A DNA stretch of 64,000 nucleotides from Bacteroides sedimenti (GCF_040365225.1 NZ_AP028055.1:1984001-2048000), one strand, 5' to 3'. Positions 34,389 through 44,020 are shown, numbered from the stretch's first letter. Program-made: numbers and translations. The notes: generated from the sequence alone by a model not told the origin.

Positions 34389-36224
34389 TCATCTTTTGGA
34401 TAAATCGTCGTAAAGAGTTTGCAATAATGCCTTTGCCGGTTTCAGATTTGCATTCTTCTTTAAGCCACGGTTAAGCACAACCTTATTTGCCTCGCAATCA
34501 AAAATCATATAGTTATCAGGCGTTGTCATGCCAAATCCGTCAGGGAAAGTAAAATAACCAAAATGAGGAGATACCGGATTCAGGATGTTTTTACTAAATG
34601 TAAAGTCCTTATGAGAAATTCCTAACTGATAAAGCAACGTTGCCGCAATATCTATTTGAGATGCATACGTATCTATTTTCAATGGACGCTTCACCGCCCC
34701 GCCTATTATCAGTAACGGAATCTGGAAACGTTCTGCCTGATGATTTGTTATATTGGCAGGATAACGCATAGCATGATCGGGAACCAACACAACAACTGTA
34801 TTTTTCCAGTAACGTGTCTGCTTAAACTGATCGATAAACCTTCCCAGGCAACTATCTACATAAAACACTGAATTTAGATAAGGTTGCTTGAAACGACGAC
34901 TGGGTACATCAAACGGCTCATGACTGCTGGAGGTCTGAATGGTTTTGAAAAAAGGTTCTTTCTGAACCTCTTTAAAATCGGCAGATGCACGGTTAAATAA
35001 AAAATGATCGGGCGCTCCCCATTTCGACAACCGTTGTGCCAAAGGGAAATCTTTATCACTCACTATATTGTCGTATTTGTGTGAGATAAGATACGAACGC
35101 ATATTGGTAAAGTTGGCATCACCGCCGTAATAGTATCCGGTACTATAACCTGCACTCTTCAGAGATTTTGGTATGGATGGCAATGACTGACTGCGCTGCG
35201 GATATTTCATTATTGAAGTAGTAGGCTGTGCCGGATAGCCACTTAGTATTGATACCAATCCACGGTCGGTACGAAAACTGTTTGCATAGAAATTGGTAAA
35301 AAGAACTCCTTCTCCACACATACGGCTGAGATTAGGTGCCACTCCGGCTATGCCCCCAAGAGGTTCTACAACTTTCGACATAAAACTCTCCAGAACTATC
35401 AGCACAACATTGGGCCTTCTTGTTGTAAAGAGCATCGGTATAGAATCTTTCGGAGCGTGATCCTTTATCTTGTCAAACTCTGCAGTAGCCTCATCGGCAG
35501 TCATAAAACGATATTGATTATCAAAAGAGTTTTCACGAGCAAAAGATTCCATGAGACTAAAGCAAGGATTCACTGCAGCATGATTCAGTTCTAGTTTGTC
35601 ACTGAAATAGGCCCACCCTACATTCATGGTTGAAACAGAGAAACCTCCACGGATAGGAATGAATAATAATCCGGTGGTCACTAATAAAATCAGGCTATAT
35701 CGGGTTCGATTATCTGACTTCTGCATTTTTTTACCCGATGCAACCAAGAAATGATTAAAGAGTAGATAAATCAATGTGATAGCAACTGCTATAGCTAAAA
35801 AGCCCACGATAATAGTCAGCAAATCGGCACTTGCAAATGCCTCTTTCGGAGTTTTAAGATAAAAGAAAGGAGTTGAATCAAGCCTGAACCCCCAATATCT
35901 GTAAAGCACAATATCAACAACAAAAACAATTCCGGTAAAAATTGCAACTCCGGCATAGTATGTTTTAAATATCCAATGAGAAACTGAAGGTCTTATCCAA
36001 AGCGAAGCAATCAGGAAAAGCCCGGGAAGAACGGTCAGATAACCGGCAATAGAACCATCAAGTGGCAAGCCATTCCAGATTACCGCCAAATAGTCCGAAA
36101 ATGAACATTCTTTGTACAAATCATGATAATACAACATGAATAATGGCTTCTGGATCACAAAAAAAAGGATAAAAAGCATATATGTTTTTACCAACAAAAA
36201 AAATCGTTCCCTCATCTTCTTCAA
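34389..36224 (-). CDS. LTA-synthase-like sulfatase-fold membrane protein
   Basis: 611 residues. Five N-terminal membrane helices (to about residue 195) are followed by an extracytoplasmic alkaline-phosphatase/sulfatase-fold domain. Active-site features: NVVLIVLESF with Glu279 as metal ligand, FYANSFRTDRG with Thr319 in the nucleophile position used by lipoteichoic acid synthases, GYYYGGDANFTNM, and the C-terminal VVLVPDHAMRY metal motif. In Gram-negative relatives these enzymes transfer phosphoglycerol or phosphoethanolamine to glycans or lipids rather than making teichoic acid. A TACTTTTG box on the minus strand (36265-36258) lies about 35 bp upstream. The acceptor is unknown. Confidence 0.87.
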   Translation of the reverse strand: MKKMRERFFLLVKTYMLFILFFVIQKPLFMLYYHDLYKECSFSDYLAVIWNGLPLDGSIAGYLTVLPGLFLIASLWIRPSVSHWIFKTYYAGVAIFTGIVFVVDIVLYRYWGFRLDSTPFFYLKTPKEAFASADLLTIIVGFLAIAVAITLIYLLFNHFLVASGKKMQKSDNRTRYSLILLVTTGLLFIPIRGGFSVSTMNVGWAYFSDKLELNHAAVNPCFSLMESFARENSFDNQYRFMTADEATAEFDKIKDHAPKDSIPMLFTTRRPNVVLIVLESFMSKVVEPLGGIAGVAPNLSRMCGEGVLFTNFYANSFRTDRGLVSILSGYPAQPTTSIMKYPQRSQSLPSIPKSLKSAGYSTGYYYGGDANFTNMRSYLISHKYDNIVSDKDFPLAQRLSKWGAPDHFLFNRASADFKEVQKEPFFKTIQTSSSHEPFDVPSRRFKQPYLNSVFYVDSCLGRFIDQFKQTRYWKNTVVVLVPDHAMRYPANITNHQAERFQIPLLIIGGAVKRPLKIDTYASQIDIAATLLYQLGISHKDFTFSKNILNPVSPHFGYFTFPDGFGMTTPDNYMIFDCEANKVVLNRGLKKNANLKPAKALLQTLYDDLSKR

Positions 36225-36257
36225 TAATCTTACTATATTTATTCAGTAAATTAGCTG

Positions 36258-36265
36258 CAAAAGTA
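36258..36265 (-). promoter_or_regulatory. -7 promoter box of the LTA-synthase-like gene
   Basis: TACTTTTG on the minus strand matches TAnnTTTG. A TTG (36290-36288) 22 bp upstream could be the -33 element, slightly farther than usual. Confidence 0.55.
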
Positions 36266-36356
36266 ATATTCTTTGTTAAATTCTCCACAATTCTTCTCGA
36301 AGTAATATTTTTTTTTAGCACTTTTGTATTTGATACATATTTAGATGTCTAATTGA

Positions 36357-38447
36357 ATGAAAAAGTTAACAATAACACTCGCATTTTTTTGTATTATGAA
36401 CATGACTCAGGCTCAGAATCCATTTCTGGGGAAGTATACCACACCTCATGGCACCGCCCCTTTCGATAAAATAAAAACAGAACATTTTGAACCAGCTTTG
36501 CAAGAAGGAATGAAACGGCAAATGGCTGAGATCTATGCTATAGTTAATAACCCCGAGGCTCCCAACTTCAAAAACACGATAGTCGCTCTTGAAAAATCAG
36601 GAGAATTGCTTGATCGGGTACAGAATGTATTTGGTAACCTGCTCAGTGCGGAAACAAACGATGATCTACAGGCTGTAGCAGAAAAAATGATGCCGCTCTT
36701 ATCGGAACATGAAAACAATATTTCACTGAATAAAAAACTTTTCGACAGAGTAAAAGTCGTATATAGCCAAATTGGGCGGTTAAAGCTGAATAAGGAGGAG
36801 AGCAAACTGCTGCAAAACACTTATGACGGTTTCGTTCGTAAAGGAGCTAATCTGGAAGGAGATGCAAAAGTGAAGTATCGCGAATTAACAGCCGAGCTTA
36901 GTAAACTTACGCTGCAATACGGACAGAATATTCTAAAAGAAACAAACGGATACGAACTGCAGATTACTGATAAATCGAAACTTGCAGGAATGCCGGAAAG
37001 TATTCTGGAAGGAGCCGCTTTAACTGCGAAGGAAAAAGGGAAAGATGGCTGGGTGTTTACCTTGAATGCTCCAAGCTACATTCCTTTCATGACATATTGT
37101 GAAAACAGGGACCTACGCAAAGAGCTTTATACAGCTTACAATACATTGTGTACACACAATAATGAATACAATAATTTTGCCATCGTAAGCCGATTGGCCA
37201 ATATCCGTATGGAAATAGCCCAACTCCTGGGTTATAAAAATTATGCCGCATATACTCTGGAGAAGAGAATGGCAGAAAACAGTGATGCGGTCTACAAGTT
37301 GCTTAATCAGCTGGTAGATGCTTACAAACCTACCGCAGAAAAAGAACTGAGAGATATACAAAATCTGGCCAGAGAGACACAGGGATCAGATTTTCAGGTT
37401 ATGCCCTGGGACTGGAATTTCTATTCTAACAAACTGAAAGATCAGAAATTCAGCATCAATGACGAGATGCTCCGTCCATACTTCGAGCTGAGCAAGGTAA
37501 AAGAGGGTGTTTTTGGATTAGCGACAAGATTATACGGAATAACATTTAAGAAAAACAGCAGTATCCCAGTATATCATCCGGATGTGGATGCTTATGAAGT
37601 TTTTGATAAAGACGGAAAATTCCTGGCCGTTCTCTATACAGATTTCCACCCACGGGCAGGAAAACGAGCAGGCGCATGGATGACCCAATATAAGGGACAG
37701 TGGAAAGAAAATGGCAAAGACAGCCGTCCGCATATCTCGCTGGTAATGAACTTTACAAAGCCGACTGAAAGCAAACCTGCTTTACTGACATTCGACGAGG
37801 TGGAAACATTCTTGCACGAATTCGGTCATTCGCTTCATGGCATGTTCGCAAACTCTACTTATGAAAGCCTGAGTGGAACCAGTGTATTCTGGGATTTTGT
37901 GGAACTTCCCTCTCAGTTTATGGAAAATTATGCCATTGAGAAGGAATTTCTAAATACCTTCGCCAAACATTATCAAACCGGCGAAGAACTACCTCAGGAA
38001 CTGATTAAACGTATTGTGGATGCATCTAATTTCAATATTGGATATGCATGCCTTCGACAGGTAAGTTTCGGACTACTTGACATGGCTTGGTACACAAGAA
38101 CCAATCCATTTGAAGGAAATGTGATTAATTACGAACAAGAGGCTATGGCTAAAACCAGACTATTACCTATTATAGATAATACATGTATGAGTGTTCAGTT
38201 CTCACATATCTTCTCAGGAGGTTACTCTGCCGGTTATTATAGTTATAAATGGGCCGAAGTTCTGGATGCAGATGCTTTCTCTCTATTCAAGCAAAAAGGA
38301 ATTTTCAATAAGGATGTTGCTGCATCTTTCCGTGAAAACATACTTTCAAAAGGAGGAACAGAGCACCCAATGAAATTGTATGTACGCTTCCGTGGGCAAG
38401 AACCAACCATTGATGCACTGCTAATCAGAAACGGTATAAAAGAATAA
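36357..38447 (+). CDS. dcp: M3-family oligopeptidase (peptidyl-dipeptidase Dcp type)
   Basis: 696 residues with a Sec signal (MKKLTITLAFFCIMNMTQAQ), so periplasmic rather than cytoplasmic as in E. coli. The M3 zinc site HEFGHSLHGMF lies near residue 485, followed by the downstream Glu helix and the SGxSAGYYSYKWAEVLDADAF substrate-binding motif typical of Dcp/oligopeptidase A. Length is normal for the family (about 680-700). It cleaves dipeptides from the C-terminus of short peptides. The stop codon overlaps the start of the next gene (TAATG), so the two are translationally coupled. Confidence 0.95.
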   Translation: MKKLTITLAFFCIMNMTQAQNPFLGKYTTPHGTAPFDKIKTEHFEPALQEGMKRQMAEIYAIVNNPEAPNFKNTIVALEKSGELLDRVQNVFGNLLSAETNDDLQAVAEKMMPLLSEHENNISLNKKLFDRVKVVYSQIGRLKLNKEESKLLQNTYDGFVRKGANLEGDAKVKYRELTAELSKLTLQYGQNILKETNGYELQITDKSKLAGMPESILEGAALTAKEKGKDGWVFTLNAPSYIPFMTYCENRDLRKELYTAYNTLCTHNNEYNNFAIVSRLANIRMEIAQLLGYKNYAAYTLEKRMAENSDAVYKLLNQLVDAYKPTAEKELRDIQNLARETQGSDFQVMPWDWNFYSNKLKDQKFSINDEMLRPYFELSKVKEGVFGLATRLYGITFKKNSSIPVYHPDVDAYEVFDKDGKFLAVLYTDFHPRAGKRAGAWMTQYKGQWKENGKDSRPHISLVMNFTKPTESKPALLTFDEVETFLHEFGHSLHGMFANSTYESLSGTSVFWDFVELPSQFMENYAIEKEFLNTFAKHYQTGEELPQELIKRIVDASNFNIGYACLRQVSFGLLDMAWYTRTNPFEGNVINYEQEAMAKTRLLPIIDNTCMSVQFSHIFSGGYSAGYYSYKWAEVLDADAFSLFKQKGIFNKDVAASFRENILSKGGTEHPMKLYVRFRGQEPTIDALLIRNGIKE

Positions 38448-38908
38448 TGAGAACAAGAATCTTACTTTTTCTTTTGGTACTCCTACCTGTATTGGGCGGA
38501 TGCAACGATTCAGAAGATGTAAAGCAACTGATAGTTGATAAGAACTGGCGTTTAGGAAACTTTTATTACAAGAACCAAAACCCAATATTGGATAGGTACC
38601 CCAACGCCAACGAAATATTTGAAGCAAATCCAAACGGATTTATAATCATATTTAATGAGAATAATACGTTCAGTGGAAAAGCCATCAATAGCTCATTCTC
38701 GGGGAACTGGACCGGAAATGGAAAAACGAACGATTTCTCGATGGTTATTACCAGTACAACCGGCAGCGACAATACGCAAACTGCACTCGATTTTATCAAG
38801 GCTATTAAAGGAGCTTATTCCTATAAAGCTGATGAAAACATGCTTACCATCTATTATAGATATGGAATCCGGGATGAATCAATGAGTTTCTATGTAAAAA
38901 AGAAATAA
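38447..38908 (+). CDS. Small lipoprotein, 153 aa, DUF4847/lipocalin-like
   Basis: The signal MRTRILLFLLVLLPVLGGCNDS has a perfect lipobox. The mature part has the order W-x-L-x-x-F (KNWRLGNFYYKN), GFIIIFNENNTFSG, SSFSGNWTGNG and a C-terminal YRYGIRDESMSFYVKKK, a lipocalin-like strand succession shared by small Bacteroidetes lipoproteins. I believe it corresponds to DUF4847 but cannot confirm this without a search. It overlaps the M3 peptidase stop by one base, suggesting a functional link to that peptidase. Confidence 0.8.
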   Translation: MRTRILLFLLVLLPVLGGCNDSEDVKQLIVDKNWRLGNFYYKNQNPILDRYPNANEIFEANPNGFIIIFNENNTFSGKAINSSFSGNWTGNGKTNDFSMVITSTTGSDNTQTALDFIKAIKGAYSYKADENMLTIYYRYGIRDESMSFYVKKK

Positions 38909-38924
38909 CAAGAGCAATACAACA

Positions 38925-39371
38925 ATGAATGCGATAGATTTAAAACAAGAAAAACTGGATAAACGTTACATACGCATGGCTACTATCTGGGCAGAAAATT
39001 CATATTGTAACCGGCGACAGGTTGGAGCATTAATTGTAAAAGAGAAAATGATTATTTCTGATGGGTATAACGGGACACCATCTGGATTCGAGAATGTCTG
39101 TGAAGACGAGCACAACATAACCAAACCATATGTCTTACATGCTGAAGCTAATGCAATCACAAAAATTGCACGCTCAAACAATAGCAGCGATGGAGCAACA
39201 TTGTATGTAACCGCCGCTCCTTGCATTGAATGTGCCAAACTAATTATCCAAGCTGGAATCAAACGAGTAGTTTATTCTGAGAGGTATCGTCTGGAGGATG
39301 GAATCAATTTATTAAAACGAGCCAATATTGAGGTTGTTTATATAGACATGAACGAAGAGAAGCAAATATAA
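38925..39371 (+). CDS. dCMP/ComE-type deaminase
   Basis: 148 residues. The cytidine-deaminase fold has zinc motif HAEANAI (His-x-Glu) and the second motif APCIECAKLI (PCxxC), with the upstream NRRQVGALIVKEKMIISDGYNGTPSG block of the dCMP deaminase/ComEB group. It is cytoplasmic and converts dCMP to dUMP for thymidylate synthesis. It starts 17 bp after the lipoprotein stop and 27 bp before the S41 protease gene, so it is probably co-transcribed with both. Confidence 0.94.
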   Translation: MNAIDLKQEKLDKRYIRMATIWAENSYCNRRQVGALIVKEKMIISDGYNGTPSGFENVCEDEHNITKPYVLHAEANAITKIARSNNSSDGATLYVTAAPCIECAKLIIQAGIKRVVYSERYRLEDGINLLKRANIEVVYIDMNEEKQI

Positions 39372-39397
39372 AAGAACTTTTTAATTTAAAGCAACTT

Positions 39398-41050
39398 ATG
39401 AGTACAAATAAGTCTTCACGCTTTACTCCTATTATTATTGCGGTAAGTGTTGTAGTTGGAATAGGAATCGGAACATTTTATACCAAGCACTACTCTGGAA
39501 GCAGATTGGGTATAATAAACAGTTCGTCGAACAAACTAAATGCACTGCTGCGGATTATTGATGACCAGTATGTAGACACAGTTAACATGACGGAACTGGT
39601 TGAGAACGCTATGCCGCAAATATTAGCGGAGTTAGATCCGCATTCAAAATATATTCCCGCAAAAGATTTAGAAGCGGCCAATTCCGAACTGGAAGGAAGT
39701 TTCAGTGGTATAGGAATAGAATTCCATATTCAGGATGACACCATTTACATTAATAGAGTAGTAAAAGGAGGTCCGTCTGAAAAAGTAGGATTAATGCCGG
39801 GTGATTTGATCATAAAGGTTAATGACTCTCTTTTTGTTGGTAAGAAACTGACCCAGGAACTTGCTTTACGTAAACTTAAAGGGAAAAAAGGAACTCAGGT
39901 TAAACTGAGTGTCAAGCGTCTTGGAGAGAAAAAATTACTCACTTTCAATATTGTAAGGGGTGATATTCCGGTTACAAGTGTTACAGCTGCATATATGCTC
40001 AATGATAAGGTGGGTTATGTAAACGTAAACAAGTTTGGACGTACTACCCATATTGAACTATTGAATGCTCTGGCAATGCTAAATCAAAAGAATTGTAAAG
40101 GACTTATCATTGATTTAAGAGGTAATACAGGCGGATTCATGGAAGCTGCAACTCGGATGGTAAACGAATTTCTGCCTGAAGGAAAACTGATAGTTTACAC
40201 GGAAGGAAGAAAATATCCACGTACTGAAGAGTTTGCTAATGGAACAGGAAGCTGTCAAAAATTACCGATTGTAGTTTTAGTGGACGAAGGTTCGGCCTCA
40301 GCCAGCGAAATCTTTGCGGGGGCTATTCAGGACAACGACCGAGGAATAATAATAGGAAGACGTTCTTTTGGAAAAGGACTGGTACAGCAGCCAATTGAAT
40401 TTAGTGACGGCTCAGCAATTCGTCTGACCATTGCACGTTATTATACTCCTTCAGGAAGATGTATTCAGCGTCCTTACGTAAACGGTAACGATGAGAATTA
40501 TGAAATGGACTGGCTATATCGTTATGACCGGGGCGAATTTTTCTCAAAAGATAGCATTAAGCTGGATAAGAAGCTACGCTATTTTACCAGTCTGGGCAGA
40601 ACTGTTTACGGAGGTGGTGGCATTATGCCCGATATATTTGTTCCGCAAGATACAATTGGGTCTACCTCATATTATACATCTACTATGAGTAAAGGATTGG
40701 ATATTCTCTTCGGATTTAAATACACCGACCAGAACAGGAATAAACTGAATCAATTCACTGACGCAAATTCCTTAATAAACTATTTGAAAAGACAAAATCT
40801 TGTAGATCAGTTTGCCAATTTTGCTGAGAAGAATGGAATAAAAAGAAGGAATCTGCTGATTCGCACCTCATATAAATTAATTGAAAAGAGGCTTTTCAGC
40901 CGAATTGTTGACAGCATGCTGGGTGAGGAAGAGTTTTACAGGTATATCAATCAAACAGATAAAACTGTATTAAAAGCTGTTGAAGTCCTTATGAAAGGAC
41001 AGGCGTTCCCTGCAACTCCGCCCAGAACCAATACACAAAAGAAAAAATAA
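39398..41050 (+). CDS. S41-family carboxy-terminal processing protease
   Basis: 550 residues with an N-terminal membrane anchor (PIIIAVSVVVGIGIGTFYTK). A PDZ domain (FSGIGIEFHIQDDTIYINRVVKGGPSEKVGLMPGDLIIKV) is followed by the S41 catalytic core: GNTGGFMEAATRMVNEF, LVDEGSASASEIFAGAIQDNDRG with the nucleophile Ser, and GKGLVQQ with the general-base Lys. The C-terminal third is a helical extension usual in the Bacteroidetes CtpA-like enzymes. It acts in the periplasm on the C-terminus of exported proteins. A terminator follows at 41068-41096. Confidence 0.95.
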   Translation: MSTNKSSRFTPIIIAVSVVVGIGIGTFYTKHYSGSRLGIINSSSNKLNALLRIIDDQYVDTVNMTELVENAMPQILAELDPHSKYIPAKDLEAANSELEGSFSGIGIEFHIQDDTIYINRVVKGGPSEKVGLMPGDLIIKVNDSLFVGKKLTQELALRKLKGKKGTQVKLSVKRLGEKKLLTFNIVRGDIPVTSVTAAYMLNDKVGYVNVNKFGRTTHIELLNALAMLNQKNCKGLIIDLRGNTGGFMEAATRMVNEFLPEGKLIVYTEGRKYPRTEEFANGTGSCQKLPIVVLVDEGSASASEIFAGAIQDNDRGIIIGRRSFGKGLVQQPIEFSDGSAIRLTIARYYTPSGRCIQRPYVNGNDENYEMDWLYRYDRGEFFSKDSIKLDKKLRYFTSLGRTVYGGGGIMPDIFVPQDTIGSTSYYTSTMSKGLDILFGFKYTDQNRNKLNQFTDANSLINYLKRQNLVDQFANFAEKNGIKRRNLLIRTSYKLIEKRLFSRIVDSMLGEEEFYRYINQTDKTVLKAVEVLMKGQAFPATPPRTNTQKKK

Positions 41051-41067
41051 TATTCAGATATAAAAAC

Positions 41068-41096
41068 ACCCCGGAAATCTTACGATTTGCCGGGGT
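41068..41096 (+). terminator. Terminator after the S41 protease gene
   Basis: ACCCCGG/CCGGGGT (41068-41074 and 41090-41096), extended inward by AAATC/GATTT around a 4-nt loop and one bulged G, followed by TATTTAGTTGT. Only moderately T-rich, so some read-through to the next gene is possible. Confidence 0.65.
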
Positions 41097-41114
41097 TATT
41101 TAGTTGTCCTATAC

Positions 41115-41672
41115 ATGATCCGTATACTCAAAAAGAAACTTAGAAAACATATTTCAGATCAGAAATCTCAAATGACAGAAGAGCAATTTACAGCTTTCTC
41201 AGAAGATTTATTCATGCATCTGGAGTCACTTTCTTTTTTTCAAGAAGCAAGGACCATTTTACTTTATCACTCCTTAAAAGATGAGGTAAGGACACATGCT
41301 TTTATTGAAAAGTGGAGATCTAAAAAAACAATTCTACTCCCCATAGTAGAAGGAGAAGATCTACAATTAAAGGTATACAACGGTTCCTCTTATTTAAAGA
41401 CGGGAGCATACGGGATAAAAGAACCTGTTGGAGAAACGTTCACCGATTATGAAAAAATAGATCTGACTATTATTCCGGGAGTAGCATTCGACTCTCACGG
41501 AAACCGTTTGGGAAGAGGGAAAGGATATTATGACCGCTTGCTTCCAAAGATTAAGGCATATAAAATAGGTATTTGTTTTTCATTTCAAATAACCGAAAAA
41601 ATCCCAACTGAAGATCACGACACACAAATGAATTTAATAATTACAGAAAAGGGGATAGTCACCGAAAAATAA
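41115..41672 (+). CDS. 5-formyltetrahydrofolate cyclo-ligase
   Basis: 185 residues with the family C-terminal motif GNRLGRGKGYYDRLL (Gly-rich nucleotide site) and the basic N-terminal KKKLRKHISDQKSQM helix. It converts 5-formyl-THF to 5,10-methenyl-THF using ATP, in the cytoplasm. Its stop lies within the convergent DciA-like gene (14-bp overlap). Confidence 0.94.
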   Translation: MIRILKKKLRKHISDQKSQMTEEQFTAFSEDLFMHLESLSFFQEARTILLYHSLKDEVRTHAFIEKWRSKKTILLPIVEGEDLQLKVYNGSSYLKTGAYGIKEPVGETFTDYEKIDLTIIPGVAFDSHGNRLGRGKGYYDRLLPKIKAYKIGICFSFQITEKIPTEDHDTQMNLIITEKGIVTEK

Positions 41673-41949
41673 TATTAGTAATAACTTGCGCTCCTACCTG
41701 ACGATTCAGGTTTTTTACCAACAGTTCCCGCCCCATCATTAACTCCTGTCGCAATGCTGCGGAACTCAAATGCACATATAAAATCTGGTTCTTTATAAAA
41801 AGTCCTTTGGTATAGGAAGCTATTCCAGGACCTAGCACTACAGCCCATGCGTCGATCAAACGTTGTTCATTCAACGGTGATTCAAGCCGCTCATCCCGCA
41901 AGAATTTCCGGATAGCATCACCTATTTGTACTGCATTGTTCTTTTTCAT
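41659..41949 (-). CDS. DciA/DUF721-type replication helicase-loader-like protein
   Basis: 96 residues with the DUF721 pattern: KKNNAVQIGDAIRKFLRDERLESPLNEQRLIDAWAVVLGPGIASYT... then LYVHLSSAALRQELMM. Short members of this family (DciA) load or assist the replicative helicase in bacteria lacking DnaC. Its start overlaps the RecF stop by 4 bp (ATGA), which fits an operon of DNA-replication/repair functions. Confidence 0.88.
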   Translation of the reverse strand: MKKNNAVQIGDAIRKFLRDERLESPLNEQRLIDAWAVVLGPGIASYTKGLFIKNQILYVHLSSAALRQELMMGRELLVKNLNRQVGAQVITNIIFR

Positions 41950-43058
41950 AAAGCTTCGCTCCTACCCTCGTTAATATATCCATTTACCACCTCAAACATT
42001 TTATAGTCGCTTTCCATTTTTTGCAAAATCTTATCCAGATGATCCCGGTTTGTATCAGTAATAAAAATCTGACCAAAGTTATCACCTGCTACCAATTTTA
42101 CAATCTGTTCCACCCGGGTAGCATCCAGCTTATCGAATATATCATCCAATAACAACAAAGGGGTTTTATTTCCGGTACGTTTGAGAAAATCAAACTGAGC
42201 CAGTTTCAACGCTACCAGATAAGTTTTATTCTGACCTTGTGACCCTTCACGTTTAATCGCAAAATCTCCTAACTCCATCGATAATTCATCCTTATGAATT
42301 CCTTTCAGCGTATAGCCCATAATTTGATCCTTTGGTCGCATTTCTTTGAGAAGGTCCATCAGCGAATGTTCGCGTAAATGAGAAGAATATGATAAACTGA
42401 CTTGTTCCTGATCCTGAGAAATATATGAATAAAACGACTGAAAAATAGGAATAAACTCTTTAATAAAGGCATCCCGTTTACGAAAAACAACTTCTCCTGC
42501 TACCGCCATCATCTCTTCCCAAACGAGGAAAAGCTCTTCATCAACCGTAAATTCACTCTTCAACAAAGAATTTCGTTGTTGCAAAGCTTTATTATAACGA
42601 ATCAATGCCTCCAGGTATTCTTTGTCATATTGGGAAATAACTACATCCATAAAACGACGACGTTCTTCACTTCCTCCTGAGATCAAATCAGAGTCGGAAG
42701 GCGACACCATTACAAGAGGTAAAAATCCTATATGATCCGATAAACGCGTATACTCCTTCTTATTTCTCTTAAACTGTTTTTTCTGGCGACGTTTCTGTCC
42801 GCAATAAATCTCTTCCGGTGAGCCATCAGCCGCTTCATAGAAGCCCTGAATCATAAAAAAATCCTGATCATGGCGAATGTTTTGAGAATCAATGGGATTA
42901 TCAGCACTTTTGCAAAAAGAGAGATAATAGACAGCATCGAGCAGATTGGTTTTTCCCATCCCGTTTAAACCAAAAAAACAATTCAGTTTAAATGAGAAGT
43001 CCAATTCTACCTGTTCCAGATTTTTATAATTAAGAATGGAAATATGTTTCAATATCAT
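41946..43058 (-). CDS. recF: DNA replication and repair protein RecF
   Basis: 370 residues. Walker A GLNGMGKTNLL near 32-42 and Walker B LLLLDDIFDKLD near the C-terminus, with the family SQGQNKTYLVALKLAQ signature between them. Length is usual. It is an SMC-like ATPase that helps load RecA on gapped DNA. It is followed immediately by the DciA-like gene. A TAATTTTG box on the minus strand (43093-43086), 28 bp upstream of the start, is a likely -7 element. Confidence 0.96.
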   Translation of the reverse strand: MILKHISILNYKNLEQVELDFSFKLNCFFGLNGMGKTNLLDAVYYLSFCKSADNPIDSQNIRHDQDFFMIQGFYEAADGSPEEIYCGQKRRQKKQFKRNKKEYTRLSDHIGFLPLVMVSPSDSDLISGGSEERRRFMDVVISQYDKEYLEALIRYNKALQQRNSLLKSEFTVDEELFLVWEEMMAVAGEVVFRKRDAFIKEFIPIFQSFYSYISQDQEQVSLSYSSHLREHSLMDLLKEMRPKDQIMGYTLKGIHKDELSMELGDFAIKREGSQGQNKTYLVALKLAQFDFLKRTGNKTPLLLLDDIFDKLDATRVEQIVKLVAGDNFGQIFITDTNRDHLDKILQKMESDYKMFEVVNGYINEGRSEAL

Positions 43059-43085
43059 GCCGGCAACCTTTCTGTTTCAAGAGGA

Positions 43086-43093
43086 CAAAATTA
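43086..43093 (-). promoter_or_regulatory. -7 promoter box of recF
   Basis: TAATTTTG on the minus strand matches TAnnTTTG, 28 bp upstream of the recF ATG. No -33 element at the right distance is visible. Confidence 0.5.
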
Positions 43094-43198
43094 AAAAATA
43101 AATTCGGAATTAACTCTAAAAACAAAGTTAAGCAGAGATTTTTAGAATGAAGAAACAAAAAAGATGCGTTTAAATTTCATTTATAAATATAAAAAAAC

Positions 43199-43206
43199 TA
43201 CTTTTG
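43199..43206 (+). promoter_or_regulatory. -7 promoter box of the TPR-protein gene
   Basis: TACTTTTG matches TAnnTTTG and lies 45 bp upstream of the ATG at 43251. Confidence 0.6.
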
Positions 43207-43250
43207 CCCACCATATAAATCGTTGTTAATAATAAAAGAATCATAATAAA

Positions 43251-43934
43251 ATGGCAGAACAAGACAAAAAAGAACAGAAACTGAATGTTGAAGATGCGCT
43301 CAGTTTATCTGAGGCGTTCATTATTAAGAACAAAAAAGGTATTATCGGAGGCGTTGCTGCAATTATCATTATTATTGCCGCTTTCTTTGCTTATAAATAT
43401 CTTTATTTAGCTCCTCGTGAAGAAAAAGCAGAAGCCGCTATTTTTAAAGGCGAAGAATACTTCGGCCGTGATGCTTATGAAGTAGCGCTTAAAGGTGATA
43501 GCATCGGATATAAAGGTTTCATTAAAATTGCAGACGAATTTAGTGGTACACCAACTGCTAATCTTGCAAAAGCTTATGCCGGTATCTGCTATGCTCAATT
43601 AGGAAAATACAGCGAAGCAGAAAAATATCTGAGTAGTTTTGATGGCAATGATCAAATGGTATCTCCAGCTATTTTGGGCGCTTTAGGAAACTGTTATGCA
43701 CAGTTAAACCAACTCGATAAAGCAATCTCGACTTTGATGGACGCTGCAAAAAAAGCAGATAACAACACTTTAAGCCCTATCTACCTATTACAAGCTGGCT
43801 TAATTATGGAACAACAAGGCAAATATGCAGATGCTGTAGAGGCTTACACAACCATCAAAGACAAATATTTCAACTCTTATCAGGCTATGGATATTGATAA
43901 GTACATTGAAAGAGCTACAGCTTTAAAAAAATAA
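43251..43934 (+). CDS. Membrane-anchored tetratricopeptide-repeat protein
   Basis: 227 residues. After a charged N-terminus comes one membrane helix (GIIGGVAAIIIIIAAFFAYKYLY, about 35-57), then at least three TPR-like helical pairs: ANLAKAYAGICYAQLGKYSEAEKYL, AILGALGNCYAQLNQLDKAISTLMDAA, YLLQAGLIMEQQGKYADAVEAYTTI. The architecture resembles YfgM-type periplasmic TPR proteins that act with secretion or envelope chaperones; this assignment is tentative. Confidence 0.88.
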   Translation: MAEQDKKEQKLNVEDALSLSEAFIIKNKKGIIGGVAAIIIIIAAFFAYKYLYLAPREEKAEAAIFKGEEYFGRDAYEVALKGDSIGYKGFIKIADEFSGTPTANLAKAYAGICYAQLGKYSEAEKYLSSFDGNDQMVSPAILGALGNCYAQLNQLDKAISTLMDAAKKADNNTLSPIYLLQAGLIMEQQGKYADAVEAYTTIKDKYFNSYQAMDIDKYIERATALKK

Positions 43935-43956
43935 TAAAACTATCTTCTTATATCTT

Positions 43957-43990
43957 GTAGAGACGTTGCGTGGCGACGTCTCTACTTTTT
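43957..43990 (+). terminator. Terminator / dispersed hairpin after the TPR-protein gene
   Basis: GTAGAGACGT (43957-43966) pairs perfectly with ACGTCTCTAC (43976-43985) over a 9-nt loop, followed by six T. GTAGAGACG hairpins of this type are common intergenic repeats in many bacteria, so this may be a dispersed repeat recruited as a terminator. Confidence 0.75.
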
Positions 43991-44020
43991 TAAATAATCA
44001 ACCTTTTCAAAAAAGTTAAT

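Noticed and set aside
34389..36224. Teichoic-acid synthesis in this organism, suggested by the LTA-synthase-like protein
   Set aside because: All other evidence is for a Gram-negative Bacteroidetes cell (SusCD, LptE). Homologues in such cells transfer other head groups, so I kept a neutral name.
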